Assembly: GCF_000143535.2 (NCBI RefSeq) | Contig: NC_037312.1 | Coordinates: 744,001-808,000, forward strand | Source of the DNA: Botrytis cinerea B05.10 | Taxonomy: Eukaryota > Ascomycota > Leotiomycetes > Helotiales > Sclerotiniaceae | Reading direction: 5' to 3' | DNA length: 64,000 bases | Made by a program: the position numbers and the translations under genes | Notes under the pieces: model-generated | Told to the model about the DNA's origin: nothing | Seen by the model: the letters and a program-made list of their open reading frames with translations, nothing else | Databases searched by the model: none | In this document: piece after piece, positions 11,270 to 25,246 of the stretch | How the letters are laid out: each line of letters opens with the position of its first letter | How positions within the stretch are numbered: position 1 is the first letter of the stretch

Positions 11270-11725
11270 ATGGCCCAAACTACAGAAATCACCGTAGATA
11301 CTCCAATGCAAGAAGCATACCAATCATCTATTCCCTCAAAACGCAAACTAGATAGTCACGAGCACAAAGCCATGACTATCACAACACCACTTTTTTCCTA
11401 CATTCACCTGGAACTTCAGACCTCATCTTTCAAGAAGCCACAACTAGATGATATTACAGCAAAATCATATATGACCTCGGCACTGTCGCAATTCCTGGGA
11501 CTCCATGGCTCTGCTATCTCCATTGATATCTTGAAGACGGAGGACAAGGACGTTTGGATCAGAGTCATGAGAGAGGATGCTAGTGCGGTGGTTGCGGCGA
11601 TGGGGGGTTGGATTAAGAGGTTGGGCAATGGGGATGAGCAGGTGGGGTGGAGGGTGAAGGGGAGGGCAAATTGGTTAGGAGGTTTGGTAGGAGAGCGAGA
11701 TATCGAGGAGGTTTGGAATGACTGA
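11270..11725 (+). CDS. POP8: RNase P/MRP protein subunit, Pop8-like
   Basis: A single exon encodes 151 residues. The sequence matches the Pop5/Rpp14/Pop8 fold as found in fungal Pop8: FSYIHLELQ (first strand), then SYMTSALSQFLGLHGSAI, SIDILKTEDKDVWIRV and DASAVVAAMGGW, and a C-terminal WRVKGRANWLGGLVG. Pop8 is a small protein of the RNase P and RNase MRP complexes, which process pre-tRNA and pre-rRNA in the nucleus and nucleolus. The start is the first ATG after an in-frame stop, and the 43-residue N-terminal lead is low in hydrophobics. The family is short and diverged, so POP8 versus another Rpp14/Pop5-fold subunit is not fully certain. Confidence 0.8.
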   Translation: MAQTTEITVDTPMQEAYQSSIPSKRKLDSHEHKAMTITTPLFSYIHLELQTSSFKKPQLDDITAKSYMTSALSQFLGLHGSAISIDILKTEDKDVWIRVMREDASAVVAAMGGWIKRLGNGDEQVGWRVKGRANWLGGLVGERDIEEVWND

Positions 11726-12496
11726 GGATTCTGGAGGCCAGAGCAATCTACCTTTACTTTTCGTCCATAACGAGATCTCCCATAGGTCTGGGATTCTGGT
11801 TTTTGCAAAAGAGCTCTACTGGATAATATGGGTGTTGCACCGTCAAGAACATCCGGTACAAGGAAGAATCGGACAGAGTGCATGCCTTTCGTCCGAGTGC
11901 CACACAAAGCTTGCCTCCCTAAACATGGGAAATTCAATCCCCGGCTATCAAGCCAGGAGTTTGAATACTAACTGTGCAAGTCATCGATTTCAAATTCTTT
12001 GAAAAGGGACATATTCTCGGTTCTGAAACATCTACAAAGAAGACTGGAACCATGCAAATGACTTCGTGTCAATAGGGTCGGGCCTGAAGCTTTACAGGCG
12101 ACGTGCGGACATAGATATGCTCGTTTTGGTCGGTGGTGGCTTTACGAAGCATTGAAAATGGATTACATCGCGCAATCATGCTCACATTCTCAATGAAATT
12201 GATTTATAGGCAGAAAGCATGTAGCGAGATCTATAGATAAATATTCAATTTAGATGCTAAGCTATGGCACGGTGTGTTTATAAATGATCACTGAAACCAA
12301 AAAAAAAAAAAAAAATTGCTCCTTCTTTGCCCATGGAGCTTTACCAACCTGATTAATGTCAAGCTGGACCCCCCAATATCTCATAAGTGCCCCTTCCAGC
12401 TTGTAGACAAAAGAAAATAATATAAAATAATATGAAAACTTTTGTGGTATTCCCCAATCATCTCAGTCGTTTCAACCCAACGCCTCGCATTTTATA
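11726..12496. other. Convergent intergenic region (POP8 / TSC2)
   Basis: Two 3' ends meet here. A homopolymeric A run (about 18 nt) lies at 12299-12316. I see nothing coding. Confidence 0.45.
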
Positions 12497-15400
12497 TTAC
12501 GCCCATCTTGAGAAGTCTAAACTATCAACCATTGGCTCATCCTCAATTGTGTCCTTATCTGGTTCTGCCGTAGACATAACCGACGATTTTTGAGAACTAG
12601 CGTCAACTGAACTAGATAGAAAACTGAAGTTGGCGACGGAAGCCCGGCGAATACTGGTCATGCTCTCTCGAGCCTTAGCATCGGAAACTGCACTAGTGGA
12701 TGTGCCTGGTGGGGAATTATGAGTAGAATCAGATCGCTTTGGTGCATGCTTTGCCCTGAGCCGATTGATCTCACGTAGGCGATTGCGCCATGGTGAAACG
12801 TGTTCTCCACCCTCACGATTTGCCCAGACCGAGGAAAAGACTGAAGCATTCATTGCTAGCAAGCGAATAAACTCCGGCAAATTCTTCAGGCTGACAATTT
12901 TCATCTCAGCAGCAGGGGAAATCTCCGGGAATCCAGGCTTGCTCATGACCTGAACTTTGTAGTATGGGTCTTTTCGCACTTGTCCTTGTCGTGGATCTCT
13001 AGCAGCGGTAAAGGAGAGACGGGATTCTGGAGCAATAACAATGTTGACATAGTTGAAAGCAGATGGAAATGTGTCGTACTTGAACGGCAAGCCGGAGTTG
13101 TTGAAAATGATATTCACATAATCATTACCAATATGTTTCTTCTTTTGGGCGCACTGTGGATCGTTTTCGAGATTTGTCGGCATCTGTGTTGTCACATGAA
13201 AAACGATTTCAGAAACCCGATCTCTCCAACAGAATACCTTCTCTCCATCAGAACCGTATATTGTGTCGAGACCTTGAGCATTGAACTTGGCCCCCTTGAG
13301 TTCAGTCACTGTCGCAAGCCCTGCAAGAAATGTATAGTATTCCTCACTACCTGTGATATTAGCAAGTATCTCGACTTCCTGTGTCTGCTTGTCACCGATA
13401 TAAATGACACCAACTTTGTGCCCATCCACAGTAAGATTGCGATCGAGAGCCTTTACAGCGCGCCTAGTCATGTCGTCATCGGGAAGAGCGATTGGGCGTG
13501 TGAACTCAGTGCCTTGCGGAATTGAGGCAGTTAGTTGTAGGAGGAGGTGGCTGGGGAGAACAACATTGGCATTGGAGTGCTTTGCGTCACGTAAAGCATC
13601 GGTAGAGAGAGAGATCTGATGAGGAGGCGGCGGGCTGAACTTTTCGCGAACCATATAACAAGAAGTACCTGACGGATGGCGCTTGGTGATTTGGGCCCAG
13701 CCTTTGTGGGTAGCCTGCTCAATGGTGACAACACTATGGCCAATGATCCAGCGCTTTTTTAATATTTCACCATACAGTTCTGGAATAAAGTCTGGATCAG
13801 CAGAAGATTCGTCCACATCAGCATAAGCAACTCTTTGCATATAGTCCAAGGTGACTTGTGCTTGCTCATCAATCTTCTCCTTTCCATTCGCATCAGTCGA
13901 AACGAGGTTCTTAGCAATCCAACCAACTTGACCAGCGCGATCAGTGAGTTTCAAAGACAGAAACCAGAAAATGATAACATGATATGCAAGAGCATACACA
14001 TACTGTGGTAGATCATCCGAGCTGCTTGCTTGCGCGCTTGAATCCACCATATTACTTTCTGTTGAAGGTGGTCCCGAGGCAACTCGAGCTCGGGGGAAGT
14101 TGTTTCTCGAACTGCTATCCTTGTTCGGCTGATCTCGTACATTTTGAAGATATCGGAAACATATAGCGAAAACAGTTCGGTATTCCTCTTCTCTAAAGTT
14201 GGCGTATAGTTCTGGGAGTCTTGATAAACAAGCCAAAAATTCTAGAATGTGAATTGCGACATGCTGTTGGGTGATAATCTGCGACATCTTTTGAAGAATG
14301 GTGACAAGTGCTTTTCTAGTCGAACCAGGGAGTTCATGGCAACAAATCGACAGGGCATGGATACAGCACTTAGCAGCCCGCTCCCACGCGCCTACACCTT
14401 GTAAAAAAGTCCTGACAATTTCGTCTTCCTCGGCTTTGGAAAATTCTCGGTTGTAACTTGTGACCATTGTCAAGACGTGAAAGAGACAAATGGCCACGTC
14501 AGCTTTGCGTAATCCAGATGATACTGGAGGCTCTTGAAAACTACTATCTTTGATCAAATCGCATAGCAAAGATCTGAGCTTTTTTATCTGGGGAATTGAT
14601 GACTTGAAAAGGGCTTGGTTGGTCAATTGAGACGGCAGGTGAACAAGAATATAGCTGTAAACTTCCCAATCACACCCACCATCAAGGAGTTGACAAATAA
14701 CATCGAGATAAGAGCCAATGTTCAAGACAGTCTGCACAAATGGCTGGTATGGGTTCAAGTCATCGCTAAGGGCCTGCCCTTTCTCTTCAGTATCAGTTAG
14801 ATCCGGATGAGCGGACTCAATAGATGTACGTGTGAGATCGTCGGGAGCATTTACCGCAGAATCCTGTTTGTTCTCCCTTACTATATCTGCTTCGACGATG
14901 GTATTTCGAACAGCAGAGTGTTGTGAGTTTTCTTGATCAGAAATCAATCCTGCAGCATCCAAATTTTGTGCAATGAACTTTTGATCTACATCTTCAATTA
15001 TTGAAACTAGGCGTATAGTAGCATTGCCATTTGTGGTGTCTGGCAAGGCGTCGGCATCTGGCGACATCCACATCTGGTGGTTGCGCTGTAAAGTTCTATT
15101 CATGCCACTGCCTAATCTGAAACTCTGTTTGGGAAGAGACTGTGCTTGGCCGCCTGAGGTACTTCTAGATAGGCGAGAATTGGATTCATCTGCCCGAGCC
15201 AATCGACTTTGCTGAGCGGCTTCATCTGCAGCGTGCTTCTTAGCTAGAGATTCGGCTGTTCGATAGAGAGAAGCGGCTAAAGTATATGACTCTGTGAAGG
15301 GCGTAAGGAAGATTCTGTTCATTGCGTCTGCTCGAAGCCGAAAGAACATTTTTAGAGCAGATATACGGGAGTCTGTTGGACAGTCAGAAGCTTGTGCGAT

Positions 15401-17550
15401 GGCAAGTAATTCTTCAAACACCCGTAATGACCTAGAGACATCCGTAAACATGGTTCGCATGAATATTTGAATGAAACCTCTCACAACGACATTGGAAGGG
15501 CTGTGCACAATAGGAGGCGCGACGAAAGAAGATGCAGACTTGCTCGACAAGATACCATGACGAGTCCCTGGGGGCGATCCAAGAGGCGATTGCATTCGGT
15601 CACTGGTAACCACACTTCTCATAATGTCTACGGCATGTTGGAACAAACTGTCGTCTAAAGTTTGTTCGGCCATCACTACAGCGAAATCAATGAATTCCTG
15701 CAGTATTGCAATATCCTTCTCATCTCGGACATACCCCAAGACTGTGACCGCAAAAGCCTCGAAAATCTCCGGCTGATCAGTAACGCTGACGATAACATAT
15801 ACATCTGTCACCGCTTTCAGAGCGTGTAGTCGGATATCGGGTGGGCGGGACCGATCAGCAAGGAAGCCGCCAAGAATTAGGTGAATATTATCTTTCCATT
15901 GTAAATCCGATGGCGAGCAACATTTGTAGTCTATGTAATGATCAATGACCAATTTTGCGCAAGTATCTGGAAGATAGTTACGGGATTCGACAAAAAATTC
16001 AATACAGTCGTCCTTCTGAACGAAGTTGGGTGGAGGTGAGTTTAGTAATTGCTCGACGCGCACAATTAGACCACCAATTAGTTCCCCCATTTTTGTTATA
16101 AACTTTTGCTGCGAGGTTTCGTCTTTTGAAGGTGGACTTCCATTGATAGTATTGTATATCTGAGATCGATTTGTCACTGGGTCTGGAATACGCTTACAGC
16201 AGCTAGACACAATCTCAAACATTGGTGACCAGTCTTCATCAAGTACATTCTGCATAATTCCACCTTCATGAGTGAAAAGCGAGTGAATCAGCTGCAATAT
16301 ATCGCAGTCAACTGCAGTACGGTCGAGCTCAAGAACCTTTCGCAGAGATGCCATGAGAAGAGTGAATGGGACTAAGGGGTAGCCATTCTTTGCGTCCTTT
16401 GCAAGTAGTTTTTCCAATGCCGATATAGCACCCCTTACTTCTTTTACATTCTGGCTATATTGCTTATCATCGGACTTGTCTAACAGAGGCTTTCCAACGA
16501 CTTCCATCAGTATTCTGACCATTGTGAGACCGTGATGAGATTTACATAAGTTGCTGATACATCTCCACGCGTCTTGGTGCACATTCCAAAGAGAGCTATG
16601 TATGGAGCATAGCACCTTCACAACTGGCTGAAGCTTGCTATCTGGAATATCTCCGTATGTTATGACAGCATCAAACAATTGATTGCATGCTTTGAGATCC
16701 GCTTCCGTGGCAGATGATGTGCAAATCTCAAGGATCTGAGAAAGAAGATCGGATGATGCTGAGTCGGTGACAATATTAGAGCTGAATTTGATGATATCCG
16801 CAATGAAAACAAACAGAAGAGCTAGATTAGATTCTTCATCTAAAGACGGTTGCTCTTTTGGCAAGGAGCTCTGACGGGTAGCCTTCTTGCGTGAGATTCG
16901 TTCCGATGTGGCTGCAGACCAAGTATCCTTCAGCCATGTGGTTAATAGAGGGAGTAATTTATAATGGAAACCCGAGAGATCTTTGCCGTGTCGTGATAGT
17001 TCGATCAACGATACAAGCTGCAGGTTGAAATCCTCCCTGTTTGCAGGATGACTTAATACTTGAAAAAAGCTTGCCCTTTCAGGATCATTCGAGGATGTAC
17101 ACTGAACACAAGCGGTCAACAATTCGTACCCCGCAATTCGCGCTTGCTGTGTCTGAGTTGGTTCGATTAAGTCTTTGCCTGCAATGAATATCATAGAAAC
17201 CTATCACAAAAAATTAGCAGGCGGTAAATAAGATCTCGATCTAATCTACTAACATTTTCTAGGGGGAAATCAATCACAGCACGGCGTAAATGTTCTGCTG
17301 CGCGAATGCGATCCGCAAGACTGTGCCCTGCTTGTAACTGTTCAAGAGCTGGCTCGTGGTTGAGTATACCACCATGGCTAAGCTTTTGCGGAATGCTTCC
17401 ATTATCGAGCTGTAGAGGACCGGTTGCTGGAGATTGCGTACTTGGGCTTTTGGTAATTTTACCGCCAGTCAAGCTTTTAAATACACTCGCAATTCCGCTA
17501 GAGCTCCTTGGTTCCGGCGTCTGAGCTGCGTCCCCGGCAGGTGGAGGCAT
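12497..17550 (-). CDS. TSC2: Tuberin (TSC2) homologue, Rheb GTPase-activating protein
   Basis: Two exons, 17550-17254 and 17200-12497, separated by a 53-nt phase-0 intron (gttagt, branch gctaat, acceptor gatag), give about 1666 residues. The long N-terminal and central part is alpha-helical (HEAT-like; tuberin domains). The C-terminal Rap/RanGAP domain (roughly residues 1385-1590) contains KKKHIGNDYVNIIFNNSG, in which the asparagine of GND (about 1455) is the catalytic 'Asn thumb' used by this GAP class. Downstream are KVQVMSKPGFPE and a Ser-rich tail. In fission yeast and animals, tuberin with hamartin turns off Rheb and so TORC1. The start was placed at MPPPAGDAA; an in-frame upstream ATG at 17751 would add a hydrophobic stretch unlike the family and is less likely. 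A TSC1 gene is not in the window. Confidence 0.93.
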
Positions 17551-18880
17551 AGAAGCTCGAGGGTTGGAAACTCGAGGATTTCTTTGAACTCGAGAATCTG
17601 TTTCGAAATTCCATCTGTTAGTAAATAGAGGATACATGTTGGATACTTTTCTTTCAAAGGTTTGAATTGCAGCGTTGTATGCGAATAACGCAATCGAAGT
17701 TGACGAAAGGAAAATAACAAGGCAGCAGATGCTTGTGGAGTGCCGAGACAATGATGATTCCAGATTTTAAGGCAACCGACAACTTGCTCTATTTTTTCAA
17801 GCGCTCTCTAGTATCGTGTATGGGGAATTCATTTTGGGTTCATGGGAACAAGATACACATCAGTAGAGAAACTCGGGACCTGTACACTGTAGGCCATTCT
17901 AGGTTTAGCTCCATGAGATATGATAGATGAATATTGATAGTCAGCTGATGAGAGACTTCAAGTCCATCTTCTTTCTCCGGGCTCAACAAAAGCCAGATCT
18001 TGGTAGAACCGGTGCAGTGAAAATCATAAGGGACATCTGATAAGTCCTCATGAATTATCAAGCTTATTAATCAACACGCGTACTTGTTCAATCATAAAAA
18101 TCGAAGGTGCATAGTGAAAGGGTGATGAGCGTGTGAAGTGAAGCAGCTAGAGCAGGGCAAAGTCCCCGAGGTACTGGGAATGAGGAGTGAATGGAGTAAA
18201 GCGACGACAACAAACTGAACTTCCCAAAATGGGATGGGAGGTGTGAATGAAGTGAAGTGGTCATTCAAATGCGAAAAGTCGAACTTTCGGAGATAGCATA
18301 TACACCATCAGGATCTAGGAGCCAGCCAACACAGGCACATGTCATGTCCTAATAAGTATTCAAGCGAGAAGGGAGTGCAGGATGGACTTCATCGATATCC
18401 TCTATAAATTTCTGACTTCACTTCTGAGGCTACCAAAATATTGCCAAGTCTATAAGGCTACAAGGCTGCCAATTTCATTCAATGAAGCACATTGATGATG
18501 ATGACACTGGTCTTCAATGAGGGAACTCCTCGGTTTCCTTCAATAACTAGATCAGATAAGAGTACAAAACTCTTAGAGTAAAAATATCAGAGGACGATAA
18601 CAAGCTTGAATGAGATCTCTGGGGCATAACGAAAATCCAACGTACATCTTTGGTTCTGGTTTCAAAAAGCTCATGAATTGTCTGTTGCTTTATTAGCTGT
18701 AATCAAGGAATCATTCTATAAAGGTCTTTCTGTGTTCCTAATAAATCGGATCTCGGATTATCTGTACCTCCGTCTCTCCATCCTTTTTAGGTTCTAGAAA
18801 GTTTACAAACAAACATTATTCTGTGACAATCACCAGTTCTTGATTTCTATTTATTAGATCTTCACACGGTCTCTTTAAAT
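17551..18880. other. Divergent intergenic region (TSC2 / CSE1)
   Basis: This gap of 1.33 kb carries the promoters of both divergent genes. Pyrimidine-rich DNA (CCTCCGTCTCTCCATCC) lies about 110 bp upstream of CSE1. No RNA gene or ORF of note was found. Confidence 0.45.
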
Positions 18881-21800
18881 ATGTCTTCAGATATTCAAAC
18901 AGTTGCAGCTCTGCTTCAAGCTACCTTGGACCCAAGGCAGCATAAGCAAGGTTTGTGATCTTTTTTTTTACTCATATTTATAAAGCAATTATTAACTGTT
19001 TTGTACAGCTGAGGCAGCCTTGAAAGTAGAGCAGGCCAAACCTGGATTTTCTCTCCTCCTCCTCAATATCGTTGCAGCAGATGACCTGCCAGTTAATACG
19101 AGGCTCTCTGGAGCTCTATGCTTCAAGAATTTCATCAAGTACAACTATGTGGTAAGTATCTTGCGCTAATTCCCATTCTCCGCTAACAAATCTTCAGGAC
19201 GAAGAGAGGAACTACAAGCTCCCACAAAATGAAGTTTTCACGATAAAGACTGAGTTGATTGGCCTCATGGTCTCGGTCCCAAACAGTATACAAGCCCAAC
19301 TTGGAGAAGCTATCAGTATTATCGCGGAATCAGACTTCTGGGACAGATGGGATACATTGGTTGATGTTAGTTACTTGCATGCCGGATCAGTTTCGTGACG
19401 AAGCATTTACTGACTTTATGTAGGACTTGGTTTCCCGCCTCACTCCTAATAACGCTAAAATCAATAATGGTGTACTGGAAGTCGCACATTCGATATTCAA
19501 GAGATGGAGACCGCTGTTCGCCTCGGATGCTCTATACACAGAAGTCAACCACGTACTATCAAAATTTGGTCAACCTTTTGTACAGCTTCTGGCGGTAAGA
19601 TCACACTCACTCGGAGATGTAGGCACCAGCTGATTGATTTTTCGCAGAGCACCGACCAGCAGATTCAAGCTAATAAGGATAATAAAGAGGTTCTAAAGCA
19701 ACATTTTGAGACAATGAATCTGTTGATGAAGGTTTTCTTCGATCTCTCTTGCCAAGATCTCCCTCCTATCTTCGAGGATAACATCGGAGAAATATCCAAA
19801 CTCTTGCACAAATACCTGACATATGAAAACCCTCTTTTGGCGACGGACGATGATTCTGAGTCAGGACCCCTCGAGTTCGTAAAGGCTGGCATATGTGAGG
19901 TTTCGACACTTTACATGCAGAAATATGAAGATGCATTTGGAAGTCTTTGCGAGCCATTCATTACAAGCGCTTGGAGTCTCTTAACAACCATTGGACCTGA
20001 AACCAAATTCGACATACTTGTTAGCAAAGCATTACACTTCTTGACCGCAGTTGCTAGTCTTGACAAGCATGCTCAGAATTTCAATAATGGGGAGATTTTG
20101 AGCCAAGTGGTTGAGAAGGTCATTCTGCCCAATGTAAGCTTGAGAGAAACGGATATCGAACAATTTGAGGATGAGCCCATCGAGTATATCCGAAGAGATC
20201 TGGAGGGCTCAGACGCTGACACCAGAAGACGAGCAGCAACCGACTTCTTGCGCAAGCTTCTGGAGAAGTTCGAGCCACTTGTGACAGATGTTGTTGGGAG
20301 ATATATCAAGCATTATCTTGACCAATTCTCCCAGAACGGTAGCGATCATTGGAAATCTAAAGATACCGCCGTATATTTGTTTTCAGCTATCGCAGCTAAG
20401 GGTGTCATTACAACAGGGCAAGGAGTCAAAACCACAAATCCCTTGGTGAATGTTGTCGACTTTTTCCAGCAGAATATCGCGAATGATCTTCTTGCGGAAA
20501 GCAATGTTGAGCCAATCTTGAAGGTTGACGCTATTAAATTTCTTTACACGTTCCGTAGTCAATTGACTAAAGATCAATGGAAAGCGGCATTTGAACCCTT
20601 GGTCAAGAATCTAGGTTCCTCGAACTATGTGGTATACACTTACGCCGCAATTACCGTGGAAAGAGTTTTGTTTCTCACAAACGATGCAAACCAGCATATC
20701 TTTGGGAAGGAAGATGTATTGCCACTCGCCGAGAGCCTTCTAAATCACTTATTCCATTTGATCGAGAAAGATGCCGCACCCGAGAAAATCCAGGAGAATG
20801 AGTTCCTCATGCGCTGTGTTATGAGAGTGCTCATTGTCATTAAGGACGGTGTTATTCCAATAGCAGATAATGTTCTGCAGCACTTGGTCAAGATCACTCA
20901 AGTGATTGGCCAAAACCCCAGTAACCCGCGCTTTTACTACTATCACTTTGAAGCCTTTGGCGCTCTGATCAGGTATGTACACGAATTCCTTGCTTGATTC
21001 ATATTCATTGCTAATTAAAAAAAGATGGTCGGCGCCTTCACAACCCGACAAGCTTGAGAATGATTTGTATCCTACCTTTGCCGGTATTCTCTCAAGCGAT
21101 GTTCAAGGTATGCTCAACATCCACTCAAAATGGGGTCCTGCACTAACACTTGTCAAGAATTCATGCCCTATGTCTTCCAATTATTCGCCGCTCTTCTGGA
21201 AGCCAACCCGTCCACGACACTTTCCGATTACTACAGAAACTTGATTGCCCCAATTCTAAGTCCTACTCTTTGGGAATCTCGAGGAAACGTGCCAGCCCTG
21301 ACTAGATTGCTTTCCGCAATGATCCCTAAATGCGCTGCTGAACTTGTAGCGAATAACCAACTCGAGCCAATTCTTGGCATTTTCCAGAAGCTCATGGCCG
21401 GAAAATCAAGAACTGAACTACAAAGTTTTGATGTTTTAGAAGCTTTGATTATTTCGTGCAATGTGTAAGTAGCTCTAATTCCCTTCCTATCATACTAGTT
21501 ATTTCTGTTCTAACATGTGATAGCTCTGCTATTGAACAATATTTCCCTACGATCTTGAACATCATGTTCACACGCCTCAACAGCAACCCCCCCGAAGCCT
21601 TTAAGCGTCGCTTTGTCCGTTTCTATCATCTCATCTCATCCAAGGATCAACAAGGCCTTGGAGCAGATTTCTTTATAAAGCAATCAGATGCTGTACAAGA
21701 CACCGTATTCGTGCCTCTTTACTTGACCATTATCCTCCCAATTACACAGCAATTCCCTCGGCCACTAGACCGCAAAATAGCTGTCATCTCTTTGACTAAG

Positions 21801-22145
21801 ACCCTGACCGACTCGCAAGCATTTGCTGTTAGATACAAGAAGGGTTGGTCTAAGACTTGTGAGGCTCTCCTCAAGTTGTTGGAGAACCCACCACTACCTG
21901 TCACAACCGATGATGTAGTCGCTGAAGCAGATGTCGACGACTTAAGTTTCGGAGTTGGCTTTACACAACTTAACACTTGCAAGAAGGTTGCAGTTGACGA
22001 ATGGCCAGAGATTACGGATGTAAAGCTTTGGGTGGGATCATATTTGAGAGAGGCAAATCAACGACACGACAGAGCAATTTCAGGTTACGTCAACGAAAGA
22101 TTAAATTCTGAGGCCAGAAGTCTTTTGGTTGAGTATATGCAATAG
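18881..22145 (+). CDS. CSE1: Importin-alpha re-exporter CSE1 (exportin-2)
   Basis: Eight exons (18881-18950, 19009-19151, 19198-19365, 19424-19594, 19648-20972, 21025-21107, 21158-21464, 21524-22145) close in phase to 962 residues, the usual length of Cse1/CAS. The N-terminal importin-beta domain is visible (LLQATLDPRQHKQAEAAL, RLSGALCFKNFIKYNY). It is followed by the Cse1 HEAT-repeat core (YFYYYHFEAFGALIR-type segments, EFMPYVFQLFAALLE) and the C-terminal CAS/CSE domain ending LLVEYMQ. Cse1 with Ran-GTP carries importin alpha from nucleus to cytosol. Introns are 46-58 nt with clean donors. The gene is essential in yeast, and no lesion is seen here. Confidence 0.96.
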
Positions 22146-23092
22146 GATGGAAATTATCACGCATGATACGAAGGTGACGAAGTAATATGGTGGGTTTGTA
22201 CCGATAAAGGAGCATTTCAGCGAGGCAAGCGAAAATTAGGTAGATTGGTTTTCATGATTCCCACAGTGAGTAGTATTGAGAAACAAGACGCATCACCATG
22301 ACACAATTCGTCTAATGTATGAATCGTTGTAAGCAATCGTCCGAAATCTAGATGTACTTGCTATTATGGAGATATGAAGCAATCAATCACTTGCACATAG
22401 ATGCTTTAAATCCTGAGACTAGAAGCAATATTCCTCGTCTTTCTGCCCATCTATTAAGTAATGAAACACGATCACATACACATCAAAGACTGCTTCCCAA
22501 CTGTTTGTGCTGAGAATTTCTGTTGTCTTTTTGGAGCCAGTCATACCGATGGAGGAGAATCATGAAATATGTCTGAATGGGCTCTAGATTTTGAGTTTTA
22601 TGATATTTTTAACGCCCGCTTCTTGCCTATTTCAGATCTGGCAATGAAACCTCTCTAATGTTCTAATACAAACTGACAATTAAACATTTTCTCAAGCTTA
22701 ATTGCCGATCTGGGACAATTATTATTCATTCCCACGCAAAAAGACAAATTCAATATGACAAGCTACACGTGATCGTAAAATTAAAGTTCATCCGTCAATT
22801 CAACAAATTCCCTTGAATTTGCAACAACAGATGCTCGAAAGCCTTCCCAAATAAAATTTCTAATTGTGATACATAGTTGAATAATTACATAATTTTTGAT
22901 AATCTGCAAGGACATACAGTCACTAGAAGCCAGGAGCGTGAAAAATAGTTCTGAATATTTAGGGAGATAGATTTGTTTTAACTAGCCCTAGTGTCCTAGT
23001 GCGATAACCGAACCTCGATTTTGAATCCTTTGGTGGTGGGGTTTAAATTTTTGCTTTGCTTCGACGACGACTTCGAGCAAAATTACAGCATC
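22146..23092. other. Intergenic region (CSE1 / eIF3l)
   Basis: AT-rich 3' flank of CSE1 and promoter side of the eIF3 gene. I see no coding region or RNA gene. Confidence 0.4.
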
Positions 23093-24633
23093 ATGAGCGC
23101 CTTTCAAAACGGCGGCATCGCATCGCGAGCCTTGGACGATGACTCCGATATTGAGGAGGAGGCTCTTGCCAACGACTATAAGGAACAGGTTCAATATGAA
23201 GGCATGGAAGAGTTGGAGCAGGTCAACTCAATGAGCATGGCACAACAGACGGATGATATTCAGTCGAGACTTGCTGCTGCTGCACAACCCTTGGACTTTT
23301 CTGCTCCTTTGGAAGTCAAGTTTGCAAGTTACGATAATTATTGTAGTTTGTTTCACTTCATTTTGAACTCTGACGGGCCAGTTGACCTCGAACCACCATC
23401 GGTAAGTTCCTTGTTCGTTTGTCAACAGACTCGCATGGGACGCTAACTATAGTTACAGTACTACTGGGCTTGGGATGTTATCGACGAGTTCATCTACCAA
23501 TTCAACTCTTTCTGCTCGTACAGAAATCGTGTCGCGCGTCAAGGTACAAATGAAGAAGAAATTCAAATCCTCCGCGAGGCGCCAAACACATGGGGATGTT
23601 ACAGTGTTTTGAACGTTTTATACTCTCTCATTCAAAGATCGCAGATCAACGAGCAACTAGCTGCCATGAAGCGCAATGAAGAGCCTATGGCCGTTGCCGG
23701 TGATTACGGTTCGAAGTCCTTGTACAGAATGCTCGGGTACTTCTCCATCATTGGATTGTTGCGAGTTCATTGTCTCCTTGGTGATTTCAGTCTTGCCTTG
23801 AAGACACTTGACGATATCGAGCTTAACAAGAAGGCTATGTTTGCGCGCGTTATGGCCGCTCATTTCACTACCTATTACTATGTAGGATTCTCATACATGA
23901 TGATGCGCAGATACGCAGATGCCATCCGCATGTTCAGCCACATCTTGATCTACGTTTCAAGAACCAAGAACTTCCAAAAGAACGCACAGTATGACTCGAT
24001 CTCCAAGAAGAACGATCAAATGTACGCCCTCATCGCCATCTGTGTGGCTTTCCACCCAACCCGTCTCGATGATACCATCCACACTGCTCTCCGCGAGAAG
24101 TATGGTGACCAACTCCTCAAACTTCAACGTGGTGGACCAGAATCTCTCCCAATATTTGAGGAGCTATTCCGCTCTGCTTGCCCCAAGTTTATCTCTCCTA
24201 CTCCTCCTGACTTCGACAACCCAGAATTAAACGTTGACCCTCTCGAGCATCATCTGTCTATCTTCATGGATGAGGTCAAGACAAACATGTGGAGCCCAAC
24301 TGTGAAGTCCTATCTCAGATTATACACCACCATGGATGTTAAGAAGTTGGCTGGATTCTTGGAGGTTGAACCTGAGAAGTTGAGGGGATGGTTATTGGTC
24401 AACAAGCAACGCAGCAGACAAATTAGATGGACTGATAATGGATTGTTGGACGGAGAAGTGGTCAACTCTAACGATCTCGATTATGCTATGCAAGGAGTAA
24501 GTCTATTAAACAGAGCTAATGTCAAGCACAAGATTGCTAACAAAAGTAACAGGATCTTATTCATATTTCTGAAGCAAAGGTCGGCCGCAAATTAGTGGAC
24601 TGGTATCTTAGAAATCTTGCTCGCACATACTAA
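23093..24633 (+). CDS. Translation initiation factor eIF3 subunit L
   Basis: Three exons, 23093-23401, 23459-24496 and 24553-24633, give 475 residues. The start MSAFQNGGIASRALDDDSD follows an in-frame ATG at 23021, which is rejected because it would add a non-conserved extension. Diagnostic stretches are YYWAWDVIDEFIYQFNSFC, TWGCYSVLNVLYSLIQRS, MLGYFSIIGLLRVHCLLGD and the PCI-type C-terminal part (TTMDVKKLAGFLE, HISEAKVGRKLVDWYLRN). eIF3l belongs to the PCI/MPN core of the eIF3 complex, which binds the 40S ribosome during initiation. It is present in filamentous fungi and animals but absent from budding yeast, which fits a mould. The final 26-residue exon was recovered by splicing gtaagt...aacag. 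Confidence 0.96.
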
Positions 24634-25246
24634 ACTACCTTTCACGCTTCTCTCTTGACAATATTGCTTTCAACTCTATGGCATTGGTATGGCGTACTGG
24701 GGGGTGGAAAAGACAAATCCACGAAATGGCTTGTCAAAAATGGACGAAGGCGAGGAGCCTTACAAGTAGATCAAAATAAATTATGAAGTAAACCCCACAT
24801 ATATGCTGCAGTGCCATTCCCGAGTGAAAGAGTCCCCATGATTTTATCCTTACAGCTGTCCTTGTCGACAAGTAAGCACCTCACAAGGCTGAAAGGGAAG
24901 GCGCGACTATCTTGGCATCCAGCATGTCTCATAAAGACTACTAATAACGTAACAAAATGCATACACACTCGTTGATTCATCCATACCTTACTTGAATAAC
25001 CAGAATCTTTCAACTTCAGTCTCTGGGCATGAATAATAAATATCTAAATAATCCTAGCACGACACCGCTGTTTCTCGCCTGAAGCCTAGAACGGACCACT
25101 TCATCCATCCACTTTGACGAATCCCAAACCAACAATCTCAAAGTTCTTATGCTCACCCCATCCGACACAAGCATTCAACAATTACTATAAAGTCGCCCCG
25201 GAATAGTCCAAATGTCTAATTTATAATTGAACAACAACTTACCACC
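24634..25246. other. Intergenic region (eIF3l / universal stress protein)
   Basis: Short tandem-oriented gap holding the eIF3l 3' UTR and the promoter of the next gene. I see nothing further. Confidence 0.4.

Noticed and set aside
22960..23092. Upstream ATG of eIF3l at 23021
   Set aside because: It is in frame but adds 24 non-conserved residues; the start at 23093 gives the family N-terminus.
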